Positions 1 to 6,087 of a stretch of 7,074 bases of DNA are shown here, one piece after another (position 1 is the stretch's first letter; each line of letters starts with the position of its first letter). The DNA comes from an uncultured Lachnospiraceae bacterium (GTDB lineage Bacteria > Bacillota_A > Clostridia > Lachnospirales > Lachnospiraceae), in NCBI GenBank assembly GCA_947175285.1, contig CAMWMM010000257.1, positions 1-7,074 of the forward strand, read 5' to 3'. A model generated the notes under the pieces. It was given only the letters and a program-made list of their open reading frames with translations. It made no database searches and was not told where the DNA came from. The translations under genes were made by a program, and so were the position numbers.

Positions 1-1
1 A

Positions 2-1180
2 ATGAATACATCAAATACTTTGTGGTGGTATAAAGATGGAAAATATTATATAACAAGGAGAATCGTAAGCAGCTTTCCGGAAAAGAAGCTGGGTGTAATA
101 AAAATTGAAATAAAGAAAGATATTTTTTCCAATAGTTTATCAATGTTTGCAGAGATACCTGTCAAAGTGCGTATATATGGCGAGGATATGCTCTGTTTTG
201 AATATACAAATGCAACAGATTCAGATAGTGCAGAAAATGAATACGAAGTAATAAAAAATTTGGAAGGTTCAGAATGGCAGATTTTTTATGGTATTGACAA
301 GAGTTATTTTTCTAATATATTTCACCCACAAATCGTTTCGTCATTTGTGATTGTTATTTTTTTACTTACATTTGGATTAATTGCGGTTAATTCCAGTACG
401 AAATCATTACTGAAATATTTGTATAAGATCATTGATAGTGTAAAAGAAGTGAAAGAAGATAATTTTGAAATACGGGTAGATGAATCGTCCGGAGATGAGA
501 TTGGAGAGCTAGCACGGAGCATTAACCAAATGTTAAAGAAAATTCAGGTGTTAATTGATAAAGTGTATAAATCGGAATTGGATAGAAAGAGTTTGGAATT
601 GAATTTGTTGCAGTCAAAAATCAATCCGCATTTTTTGTACAATAATTTGTCAGCAATTAATTGGATTGCAATTGAGAATGGAGAAGATCGCATTTATGAG
701 ATTACCACACAGCTTGCTTCATTTTATAGAACCGCTCTGAACAAAGGGGTGAATATGGATAAGTTATCGGTAGAGGTCGAAAATATCAAAGCCTATCTTA
801 AATTGCAGCTAATGGCGCACGAGGATGCTTTTGATGTGGAATATCATATTGACGAGAAGCTTATGAACAGGACTATTCCTATTTTTATTATGCAGCCGCT
901 GGTAGAAAATGCAATCGAACATGGAACGGATACGTTAAGGGAAAGCAGGGGAAAAATTTCAATCCGGATTCAGGAAGAAAGCGGAACCATTGTGATTTGG
1001 ATTAAGGATAATGGAATGGAACTTTATAAAAAAATAGGAAACAATAAGATGGCCATATCCGATTATGGATATGGAGTCAGCAATGTACATAATCGGATTC
1101 AGCTTTTATGTGGCGCGTCATATGGAGTTGAGATTATGGCAGATGGGACAGGCACTACTTCTGTAATCAGGATTCAGTAA
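2..1180 (+). CDS. YesM-type sensor histidine kinase, 5' end cut by window
   Basis: Membrane sensor kinase that would autophosphorylate on histidine and pass the phosphate to a response regulator, typically an AraC-type (YesN-like) activator of a sugar ABC operon. The visible 392 residues, numbered from the codon at base 2, run in this order: the end of an extracellular sensor (1-110), one transmembrane helix (about 111-131), HAMP (about 132-185), and the His_kinase box QSKINPHFLYNNL with phospho-acceptor H210. The ATPase domain follows, with N-box QPLVENAIEHG (298-308), DNG (336-338) and the glycine box GYGVSNVHNRI (356-366). YesM-family kinases are usually near 550-600 residues with a second N-terminal helix, so the first Met is almost certainly internal and the gene starts upstream. 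All key kinase residues are present. No terminator follows it; a sugar-binding protein gene begins 115 bases later, which suggests it controls that operon. The family call is secure; the ligand is unknown. Confidence 0.93.
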   Translation: MNTSNTLWWYKDGKYYITRRIVSSFPEKKLGVIKIEIKKDIFSNSLSMFAEIPVKVRIYGEDMLCFEYTNATDSDSAENEYEVIKNLEGSEWQIFYGIDKSYFSNIFHPQIVSSFVIVIFLLTFGLIAVNSSTKSLLKYLYKIIDSVKEVKEDNFEIRVDESSGDEIGELARSINQMLKKIQVLIDKVYKSELDRKSLELNLLQSKINPHFLYNNLSAINWIAIENGEDRIYEITTQLASFYRTALNKGVNMDKLSVEVENIKAYLKLQLMAHEDAFDVEYHIDEKLMNRTIPIFIMQPLVENAIEHGTDTLRESRGKISIRIQEESGTIVIWIKDNGMELYKKIGNNKMAISDYGYGVSNVHNRIQLLCGASYGVEIMADGTGTTSVIRIQ

Positions 1181-1186
1181 AAAATC

Positions 1187-1211
1187 GGTAGACCTTAAAA
1201 AATTGATAGAC
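1187..1211 (+). promoter_or_regulatory. Weak direct repeat (TAGAC) upstream of the promoter
   Basis: GGTAGAC (1187-1193) and GATAGAC (1205-1211) occur 18 bases apart, 40-65 bases upstream of the best -10 hexamer. AraC-type response regulators often bind direct repeats about two helical turns apart just upstream of a poor -35, so this is a possible activator site. Only five to six bases are shared and the spacing is shorter than the usual 20-21, so this is tentative. Confidence 0.2.
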
Positions 1212-1233
1212 AGATAAATTTTTTATTATTTTA

Positions 1234-1245
1234 TAGTGCTCTTAT
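1234..1245 (+). repeat. 12-base direct repeat, copy 1 (promoter region)
   Basis: TAGTGCTCTTAT is identical to bases 2691-2702, in the gap after the binding-protein gene. This copy ends six bases before the -10 hexamer and covers the place where a -35 would be expected. Its function is unknown: it could be a protein-binding site or an RNA-level signal. The identity is seen directly; any role is inference. Confidence 0.5.
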
Positions 1246-1247
1246 AC

Positions 1248-1280
1248 TCTCTATAATTTTAAATATAATAATTCTAGAGA
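1248..1280 (+). promoter_or_regulatory. Imperfect inverted repeat over the -10 and start region
   Basis: TCTCTATAATT (1248-1258) and AATTCTAGAGA (1270-1280) are complementary at 10 of 11 positions, with an 11-base AT-only spacer. The left arm contains the -10 hexamer and the transcription start would fall near the centre, so if functional it would act as a DNA-level operator rather than an RNA hairpin. The arms are AT-rich and no known regulator consensus is recognised. Confidence 0.3.
1252..1257 (+). promoter_or_regulatory. Probable -10 hexamer of the sugar transport operon
   Basis: TATAAT is a perfect -10 hexamer 38 bases before the binding-protein start codon. No good TTGACA-like -35 lies 16-18 bases upstream; the bases there read TTTTAT or similar. 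A strong -10 with a poor -35 is typical of an activator-dependent promoter, consistent with control by the kinase upstream. The surroundings are so AT-rich that chance matches are possible. No catabolite-repression (cre) consensus was seen in this gap. Confidence 0.5.
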
Positions 1281-1282
1281 AA

Positions 1283-1288
1283 AGAGGG
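1283..1288 (+). promoter_or_regulatory. Ribosome binding site fixing the start at 1296
   Basis: AGAGGG is followed by a seven-base spacer to the ATG at 1296. The in-frame TTG at 1290 lies only one base from this site and would add two residues before the lysine-rich signal peptide start, so 1296 is preferred. Confidence 0.7.
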
Positions 1289-1295
1289 ATTGATC

Positions 1296-2666
1296 ATGAA
1301 AAAGAAATGTTTAAGTCTGCTGCTCATCACCGGACTGACAGTAACTATGATAGCGGGATGTGGTTCGAGCGGCAGCGGTAATTCGGGAAATACTGGAAAT
1401 GAAAATGTAGAAGCCGAATCAAGCGCAAATGCAGAAAAAGAGAATGTATCAGAAGAAAATACAGCTGAGAGCGGGTCGGCAGCAGGTGATGCAGTAACAA
1501 TCACGATGATGGGATGGTATGATGAACCGGATATGGAACCCATTCTTGCAGAAGTGAATAAGCAGCTTGGCGGAACGTATGTAATGGAATATACATATGT
1601 AGACAATACAAATTTTAATACGGTGCTGAGTACGCAACTTGCAGCAGGTGAGGGACCGGATATTATCATGGACGGCTCTAATTTCCCCGCAGAAATGAAA
1701 GCTGGGAATGTGGAAGATATATCGAGCTATGATTTTGTTTCAGAGTTTAACGAGGCAGGAATGGCATTGTGTACTATGGGTGGCAAAACGTATGGAATTC
1801 CGTCTTATGGATGGTTTTCCGGAATTTGGTGCAACATGGATATTCTAAACGAGTGTGGGTTAGAGGTACCCAAAACATTTGACGAATTTGTCGCTGATTG
1901 TGAAACTATCAATGCAAAAGGATATACGGCATATGGTTTTGGATTGGCAGATGACAGTACGGCGTATTCCTGCCTGATGGGATATCTTGAAAATTCTTTT
2001 TATCATAATAACAGCGCAAATAAGGATGGAATCGGCTTTGACGAGAAATTTGCAATGGGCGAAGTAACAATGTCGGGAAATATTGATGATTGCGTAAATA
2101 AATGGTATACATTAATTGATAAAGGATTGATTGCGCCGGAATCCCTTGGTATTTCCTGTCAGGAAATGCTTAATACTTTTAAAAATGGCGAAGTTGCATT
2201 TTTGCATGGGGGACCTTGGCAGTACAATGAACTGAAAGAATCCGGTGTAAATTTTGCAATGCTCCCACAGCTTAGTGAGACAGGAGAAGATGTTTATGTT
2301 CTGGGCGGACCGGCTGCCTGCTTTGGTATTAATGTCAATACGAAAAATCATGACGGCGCTGAAGCTGCATTAATTGCACTTGCATCCGTTGAAGTTCAAC
2401 AGGCGTTTGCAGACGCTAATGTTGGCGGTACAAGTTACAGGAGTGGTGTTACGCCGAGTATGCCGGAAGAATACGATTATGTCAGGGATACGATAAATAG
2501 TGGAAATATTGCTTTCCCGTCAAATAGATGGGCAGTTAATATGCCTTCTCAGTCGCTGATTGATGAAATGGCTGCACAGCTTCAAGGTGTCATTTCCGGT
2601 GATATAACAGCCGATGAATTTATTAAGGCAATAGATACAAAAGCAGATTCTATCAGATATGAATAA
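1296..2666 (+). CDS. ABC transporter sugar-binding lipoprotein (family 1 solute-binding protein)
   Basis: Extracellular lipid-anchored receptor that captures a sugar or oligosaccharide and delivers it to the permease pair encoded downstream. The 456-residue product has a lipoprotein signal: MKKK, a hydrophobic stretch (about 5-19) and lipobox IAGC with C22 as the lipidated cysteine. A low-complexity Ser/Gly/Asn/Glu tether (about 23-65) would span the cell wall. The folded domain starts near VTITMMGW (67-74). Features typical of family 1 sugar-binding proteins are LAAGEGPDII (115-124), NGEVAFLHGGPWQY (297-310) and the GGPAACFGIN hinge-like segment (337-346). Aromatic residues such as those in the YGWFSGIW segment (171-178) could stack on sugar rings; this is inference. 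Length is normal for the family. It is the first gene of the operon and is separated from the permeases by a terminator-like hairpin, which would favour excess binding protein. The substrate cannot be deduced from sequence. Confidence 0.93.
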   Translation: MKKKCLSLLLITGLTVTMIAGCGSSGSGNSGNTGNENVEAESSANAEKENVSEENTAESGSAAGDAVTITMMGWYDEPDMEPILAEVNKQLGGTYVMEYTYVDNTNFNTVLSTQLAAGEGPDIIMDGSNFPAEMKAGNVEDISSYDFVSEFNEAGMALCTMGGKTYGIPSYGWFSGIWCNMDILNECGLEVPKTFDEFVADCETINAKGYTAYGFGLADDSTAYSCLMGYLENSFYHNNSANKDGIGFDEKFAMGEVTMSGNIDDCVNKWYTLIDKGLIAPESLGISCQEMLNTFKNGEVAFLHGGPWQYNELKESGVNFAMLPQLSETGEDVYVLGGPAACFGINVNTKNHDGAEAALIALASVEVQQAFADANVGGTSYRSGVTPSMPEEYDYVRDTINSGNIAFPSNRWAVNMPSQSLIDEMAAQLQGVISGDITADEFIKAIDTKADSIRYE

Positions 2667-2690
2667 AACAGTATAAAAATAGTGATATCT

Positions 2691-2702
2691 TAGTGCTCTT
2701 AT
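2691..2702 (+). repeat. 12-base direct repeat, copy 2 (after binding-protein gene)
   Basis: TAGTGCTCTTAT, identical to bases 1234-1245 upstream of the binding-protein gene. It sits between that gene's stop codon and the hairpin at 2711-2753. Unlike copy 1, no TATAAT follows it, so a second promoter of the same form is not supported. Confidence 0.5.
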
Positions 2703-2710
2703 TGAAAAAA

Positions 2711-2753
2711 GCTGCTGTGTTTACCCGAAAAAGGTTTTGCACAGCAGTTTTTT
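2711..2753 (+). terminator. Intra-operon intrinsic terminator or attenuating hairpin
   Basis: CTGCTGTG (2712-2719) pairs perfectly with CACAGCAG (2740-2747). A G-T wobble extends the stem at its base, and it is followed directly by TTTTTT (2748-2753); the six A at 2705-2710 could pair with the T tract. The loop is 20 bases. This is a textbook Rho-independent shape placed between the binding-protein gene and the first permease gene. In sugar ABC operons such hairpins commonly let only part of the transcripts through or protect the upstream mRNA from 3' decay, giving more binding protein than permease. No promoter for the permeases is evident after it, so partial read-through is inferred. Confidence 0.82.
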
Positions 2754-2771
2754 AGAAAGGAACAGGAAGAA

Positions 2772-3656
2772 ATGAAAAAATGCAGAGTAAAGAACAACAT
2801 ACCATATGTGATTATGGTGATACCGGCGGTTGCAATCTTTGCAATGTTTTTTATAATACCTTTAATATTTACAGCAAAATACAGCTTGTATAACTGGACA
2901 AATTATTCGCCAGATATAACTTTTGCGGGTTTAAAGAATTACAGACAATTGTTTGCAGACGGGATATTGATTAAGGGGTTAAAAAATACATTAGAGTTTG
3001 CTTTGTTAACCGTTGTGATTCAAAGTTTGATATCTCTTCCGATATCGGTTTTTTTAAATTCAAAATTAAGGGGAAGAACAGTATATCGGGCAATATTCTT
3101 TGCACCGGCGGTACTGAGTACTTTAGTAGTAGGTTATCTATGGAAATATATTTTATCGGCTAGTGATTATGGACTTGTTAATCAGTTTTTGTTAAGACTG
3201 GGGTTGGAAAAGGTTAATTTCCTTGGTAATGGAAAAAATGCACTTTTTTCTATTATTGTAATTTCTGTTTGGCAGTGGTTTGGATGGTCAATGGTAATTT
3301 ACTTAGGAAGTCTGCAAAGCATCAGCGAGGATTTGTATGAAGCAGCAGCCGTAGATGGCGCTACTGGATGGCGGCAGTTTTGGCATATTACAATTCCCGG
3401 ACTTTCACCGGCTTTAAAAACCAATTTTGTCACCAGTACCATTTCCGGTTTAAAAATATTTGACCTTGTCATCTCTACGACAAATGGAGGTCCCGCACAT
3501 CAAACAGAAACCATTCTTACATTGATGTTCTCTAAGTTCTCGGATGGTAATTTTGGATATGCCTCTGCCTTTGGAATTATATTTCTCATATTAACTATGG
3601 GGGTTGCGGCAGTAATGCTTGGATTATTTAAGAGATGGGAGGATTATCTGGGATAA
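2772..3656 (+). CDS. Sugar ABC transporter permease (MalF/UgpA-type, CUT1)
   Basis: Inner-membrane permease that forms a heterodimeric channel with the product of the next gene. The 294-residue protein has a first helix at about 11-33, the usual CUT1 segment SLYNWTNYSPDITFAGLKNY (38-57), further membrane helices (about 72-96, 107-129, 157-180, 219-235) and a last one at about 264-285. The EAA loop that docks the ATPase is YEAAAVDGATGWRQFWHITI (189-208), with the conserved Ala, Asp-Gly and Pro209 all present. The length matches single-unit MalF-type permeases of Gram-positives. The start follows an AGGA site at 2764-2767. Its last base overlaps the first base of the next start codon, so the two are translationally coupled. 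Nothing unusual is seen. Confidence 0.93.
   Translation: MKKCRVKNNIPYVIMVIPAVAIFAMFFIIPLIFTAKYSLYNWTNYSPDITFAGLKNYRQLFADGILIKGLKNTLEFALLTVVIQSLISLPISVFLNSKLRGRTVYRAIFFAPAVLSTLVVGYLWKYILSASDYGLVNQFLLRLGLEKVNFLGNGKNALFSIIVISVWQWFGWSMVIYLGSLQSISEDLYEAAAVDGATGWRQFWHITIPGLSPALKTNFVTSTISGLKIFDLVISTTNGGPAHQTETILTLMFSKFSDGNFGYASAFGIIFLILTMGVAAVMLGLFKRWEDYLG
3637..3643 (+). promoter_or_regulatory. Ribosome binding site of second permease, inside first permease gene
   Basis: GGGAGGA lies 12 bases before the ATG at 3656. The spacing is long, but that ATG overlaps the upstream stop codon (TAATG), which allows re-initiation. The alternative in-frame ATG at 3635 precedes this site and would add seven residues (MGGLSGI) not typical of the family. 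Confidence 0.6.
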
Positions 3657-4489
3657 TGAAAAAGAAAATAATAATACGAAATTTGTTAAAGCATATAATT
3701 CTGCTTATGTTGACATTAATTGTTCTTACACCGATATATTACTTAATTGTGACGACATTTAAGACCGGTGCAGAAGCAGCCGCAAGTCCTATGGGACTGC
3801 CTTCTTCATGGAAATTAACACTCTATAAAGAGGCCTATGAAAAAATGCAATATCCGAGGGCATTTAAGAATACGTTTGTTATTACGGTTTGTGCGGTATT
3901 TGGCATCGTTCTTTGCAGTACTATGTGCGGTTATGTTTTGAATCGCAAAGAGAAATACAAAATAACGCAGATAATATTTCTGATTCTGCTTTCCGGAATG
4001 ATGTTTCCGTATCAGATGTCGATTCTTGGTTTGTATAAGCTGGTGCGAAGCTTGGGACTTATGAACTCACCTGTGGCAGTTATACTAATTGATATTGCAA
4101 TTAATATTCCATTTGCCACTTTTTTGATGAAGAATTCGATTTCGACTGTTCCAATTGAATTAGAAGAGGCGGCAAGGATTGATGGGGCAGGTGTATTCCG
4201 TATATTTGCTATTATTGTACTGCCATTGTTAAAACCGATGGTTGCCACGATTGTAATTTTGAATACATTAAATGTCTGGAACGATTTTATGGGACCGTTA
4301 TATTTTTTGCAAACACGAGAAAAAGATGTTATTTTGCAGGAAGTATATCGGAATATAGGACAGTTTTCAACGGACTGGACAAATCTGTTTCCGATGATGG
4401 TGCTTGGAGTTTTGCCATTATTAATCTTCTATTTGTTTATGCAAAAATATATAATTGGTGGAGTTATGGCTGGCTCTGTAAAAGGATAA
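3656..4489 (+). CDS. Sugar ABC transporter permease (MalG/UgpE-type, CUT1)
   Basis: Second membrane subunit of the importer, pairing with the upstream permease. The 277-residue protein has a basic N-terminus (MKKKIIIRN), a first helix at about 13-33, the family segment VTTFKTGAEAAASPMGLP (32-49), several further helices (about 73-94, 104-125, 139-157, 185-206, 245-263) and a normal C-terminus. The EAA loop is ELEEAARIDGAGVFRIFAII (168-187), followed by VLPLLKP (188-194), all as expected for MalG-type subunits. The start was placed at the ATG overlapping the preceding stop codon rather than 21 bases earlier. No ATPase gene accompanies the pair. As in many Firmicutes sugar importers, a shared MsmK/UgpC-like ATPase encoded elsewhere probably energises transport; this is inference. 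The next gene starts about 40 bases downstream without a terminator. Confidence 0.93.
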   Translation: MKKKIIIRNLLKHIILLMLTLIVLTPIYYLIVTTFKTGAEAAASPMGLPSSWKLTLYKEAYEKMQYPRAFKNTFVITVCAVFGIVLCSTMCGYVLNRKEKYKITQIIFLILLSGMMFPYQMSILGLYKLVRSLGLMNSPVAVILIDIAINIPFATFLMKNSISTVPIELEEAARIDGAGVFRIFAIIVLPLLKPMVATIVILNTLNVWNDFMGPLYFLQTREKDVILQEVYRNIGQFSTDWTNLFPMMVLGVLPLLIFYLFMQKYIIGGVMAGSVKG

Positions 4490-4518
4490 CATTGTAAAAA
4501 TGTAAATTGAGCAGGAAT

Positions 4519-4524
4519 GGGGTG
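4519..4524 (+). promoter_or_regulatory. Ribosome binding site fixing the start at 4529
   Basis: GGGGTG, part of a broader purine stretch with AGGA at 4513-4516, ends four bases before the ATG at 4529. This matches the GAGGTG end of the Shine-Dalgarno consensus. The in-frame ATG at 4517 directly abuts the AGGA with no spacer and would be inefficient. Confidence 0.55.
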
Positions 4525-4528
4525 TTTT

Positions 4529-6079
4529 ATGAATCAGGGTTTTTTAAAAAAGGCAGAATTGCTGAGTCCGGAATTAATATATAATACGGTTACGGCAAAA
4601 CAAGTCGTTGAAGTCTATAAGACAGGATGTAGTTATGATTCAAAGATTATTGGTAACGTGGAATGTTTGTCATCGATGCCTTTGAAAAAAGGAGATAAAG
4701 TTTGTCTGGATTTTGGACAGCATTGTGTTGGATACATATCTTTTGAGGCAAGAACAGTAGGAAACCCTCCAGATAATCCGGCTCATTTAAAAATAAAATT
4801 TGGTGAGACAATCTGTGAGATTGTAGAACCTTTTGAGAATTATAACGGCAATATAAGCAGCAGCTGGCTTCAGGAAGAATATTTATTTATAGATGTCCTT
4901 CCTGATAAAGTGAATATGCCAAGAAGATATGCTTTCCGTTATATAGAATTTGAGGTGTTAGATACTTCTCACCAGTTTCAATTAGTGATTGAAAATGTAT
5001 CCTGTAGAACGGTTACATCTGCAGATATGAAAAAGATTACTGAACTGGAATGCAATGACACGGAATTAATAAAAATTGATGAGGTTGCAATCAATACGTT
5101 GAAGGACTGTATGCAGGAGGTTTTTGAAGACGGACCTAAGAGAGACAGAAGACTTTGGATTGGAGATTTGCGGCTGCAAGCATTGACAAATTATGTGACT
5201 TTTCAGAATTATGATCTGGTTAAACGATGTTTATACCTTTTTGCGGCAGTTCCTCTTGAGTCTGGGAAAACAGGCGGTTGTCTGTATATTAAACCAAGCG
5301 TGATTGTGGATACAGCGATAAATCTTTTTGACTATTCATTATTCTTTATTTCCTGCCTGTATGATTATTATATGGCAACCAATGATATGCAGACATTAAA
5401 AGAACTTTGGGAAATAGCATATAGGCAGATAGAATTAGCGGAGCAGTCGTTGGATGAAAGAAGTGTTGTTACAGACCATCCTGATAATTGGTGGTGGTGT
5501 TTTATTGACTGGCACAAGGATTTGAATAAGCAGGCAGCAGCACAGGCAGTTTATATTTTTGTATCAAAACAAGCGGAACAGCTTGCAGACATTTTAAAGG
5601 ACGAGGATAAGAGACTTTATATAAGCCGTTTGATTGAAAAGTTGGAAAAAGCAGCAGTGCAGTACTTATGGGATGATGATAATGAGTTCTTTGTTAGTGG
5701 AGAAATGCGGCAAATATCATGGGCATCTCAGGTATGGTTTGCAATAGCAGGCATTTTTTCAAAGGAGAAAACAAAAAAGCTGCTTATGAGTTTAAAAGAG
5801 AAAAGTCCGGAAATACGAATGATGACACCATATATGCACCATTGTTATATAGAGGCATTGATTGCTGCTGATATGAAGTCGGAAGCAGAAGCGCATATTA
5901 AAAAATATTGGGGTGGAATGGTGAAAGCCGGTGCGGATTGTTTTTGGGAAGTTTATGATATGGAAAATCCTGATTTGTCGGCTTACGGGGATCGGATTAT
6001 AAACAGCTATTGCCATGCGTGGAGCTGTACACCGTCTTATTTTATCAGGAAATATTTTTCAGGAAAGCAGGAAGGATAG
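4529..6079 (+). CDS. GH78-like (alpha-L-rhamnosidase superfamily) cytosolic glycosidase with altered catalytic motif
   Basis: Predicted intracellular glycoside hydrolase acting on imported saccharide. The 516-residue product has no signal peptide. Residues 1 to about 170 look like the beta-sandwich that precedes the GH78 catalytic domain (for example LDFGQHCVGYISFEA, 60-74, and PRRYAFRYIEFEV, 131-143). About 180-510 resembles the alpha/alpha barrel: DGPKRDRRLWIGD (201-213), a Trp-rich NWWWCFIDW (320-328), CFWEVYD (471-477) and YCHAWSCTPSYFIRKY (494-509). The canonical GH78 motif is DCPQRDERxGWTGD, where the Glu is the general acid. Here Arg207 is at that place and the Gly before Trp is missing, while D201, D213 and the likely base E474 are kept. 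It is shorter than most GH78 enzymes (often near 900 residues) and lacks their extra sandwich domains. It lies between the transporter and another leaderless gene, so it is part of the uptake operon. Rhamnosidase activity should not be assumed; fold resemblance is solid, substrate unknown. Confidence 0.82.
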   Translation: MNQGFLKKAELLSPELIYNTVTAKQVVEVYKTGCSYDSKIIGNVECLSSMPLKKGDKVCLDFGQHCVGYISFEARTVGNPPDNPAHLKIKFGETICEIVEPFENYNGNISSSWLQEEYLFIDVLPDKVNMPRRYAFRYIEFEVLDTSHQFQLVIENVSCRTVTSADMKKITELECNDTELIKIDEVAINTLKDCMQEVFEDGPKRDRRLWIGDLRLQALTNYVTFQNYDLVKRCLYLFAAVPLESGKTGGCLYIKPSVIVDTAINLFDYSLFFISCLYDYYMATNDMQTLKELWEIAYRQIELAEQSLDERSVVTDHPDNWWWCFIDWHKDLNKQAAAQAVYIFVSKQAEQLADILKDEDKRLYISRLIEKLEKAAVQYLWDDDNEFFVSGEMRQISWASQVWFAIAGIFSKEKTKKLLMSLKEKSPEIRMMTPYMHHCYIEALIAADMKSEAEAHIKKYWGGMVKAGADCFWEVYDMENPDLSAYGDRIINSYCHAWSCTPSYFIRKYFSGKQEG

Positions 6080-6087
6080 CGATAAGT

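Noticed and set aside
1290..1298. TTG at 1290 as the start of the binding protein
   Set aside because: It is only one base from the AGAGGG site; the ATG at 1296 has ideal spacing and gives a normal lipoprotein signal peptide.
1274..1669. Reverse-strand open frame of 131 codons over the binding-protein start
   Set aside because: Its length is explained by the low-complexity lipoprotein tether on the other strand, and the product shows Ser/Pro/Phe-rich composition with no domain.
3635..3658. ATG at 3635 as the start of the second permease
   Set aside because: It lies before the GGGAGGA site, overlaps the first permease by 22 bases and adds residues atypical of the family; ATG 3656 overlaps the stop codon in the usual coupled way.
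4489..4503. Small inverted repeat ACATT/AATGT after the second permease gene
   Set aside because: A five-base AT stem without a T tract is too weak to be a terminator and is expected by chance in such AT-rich sequence.
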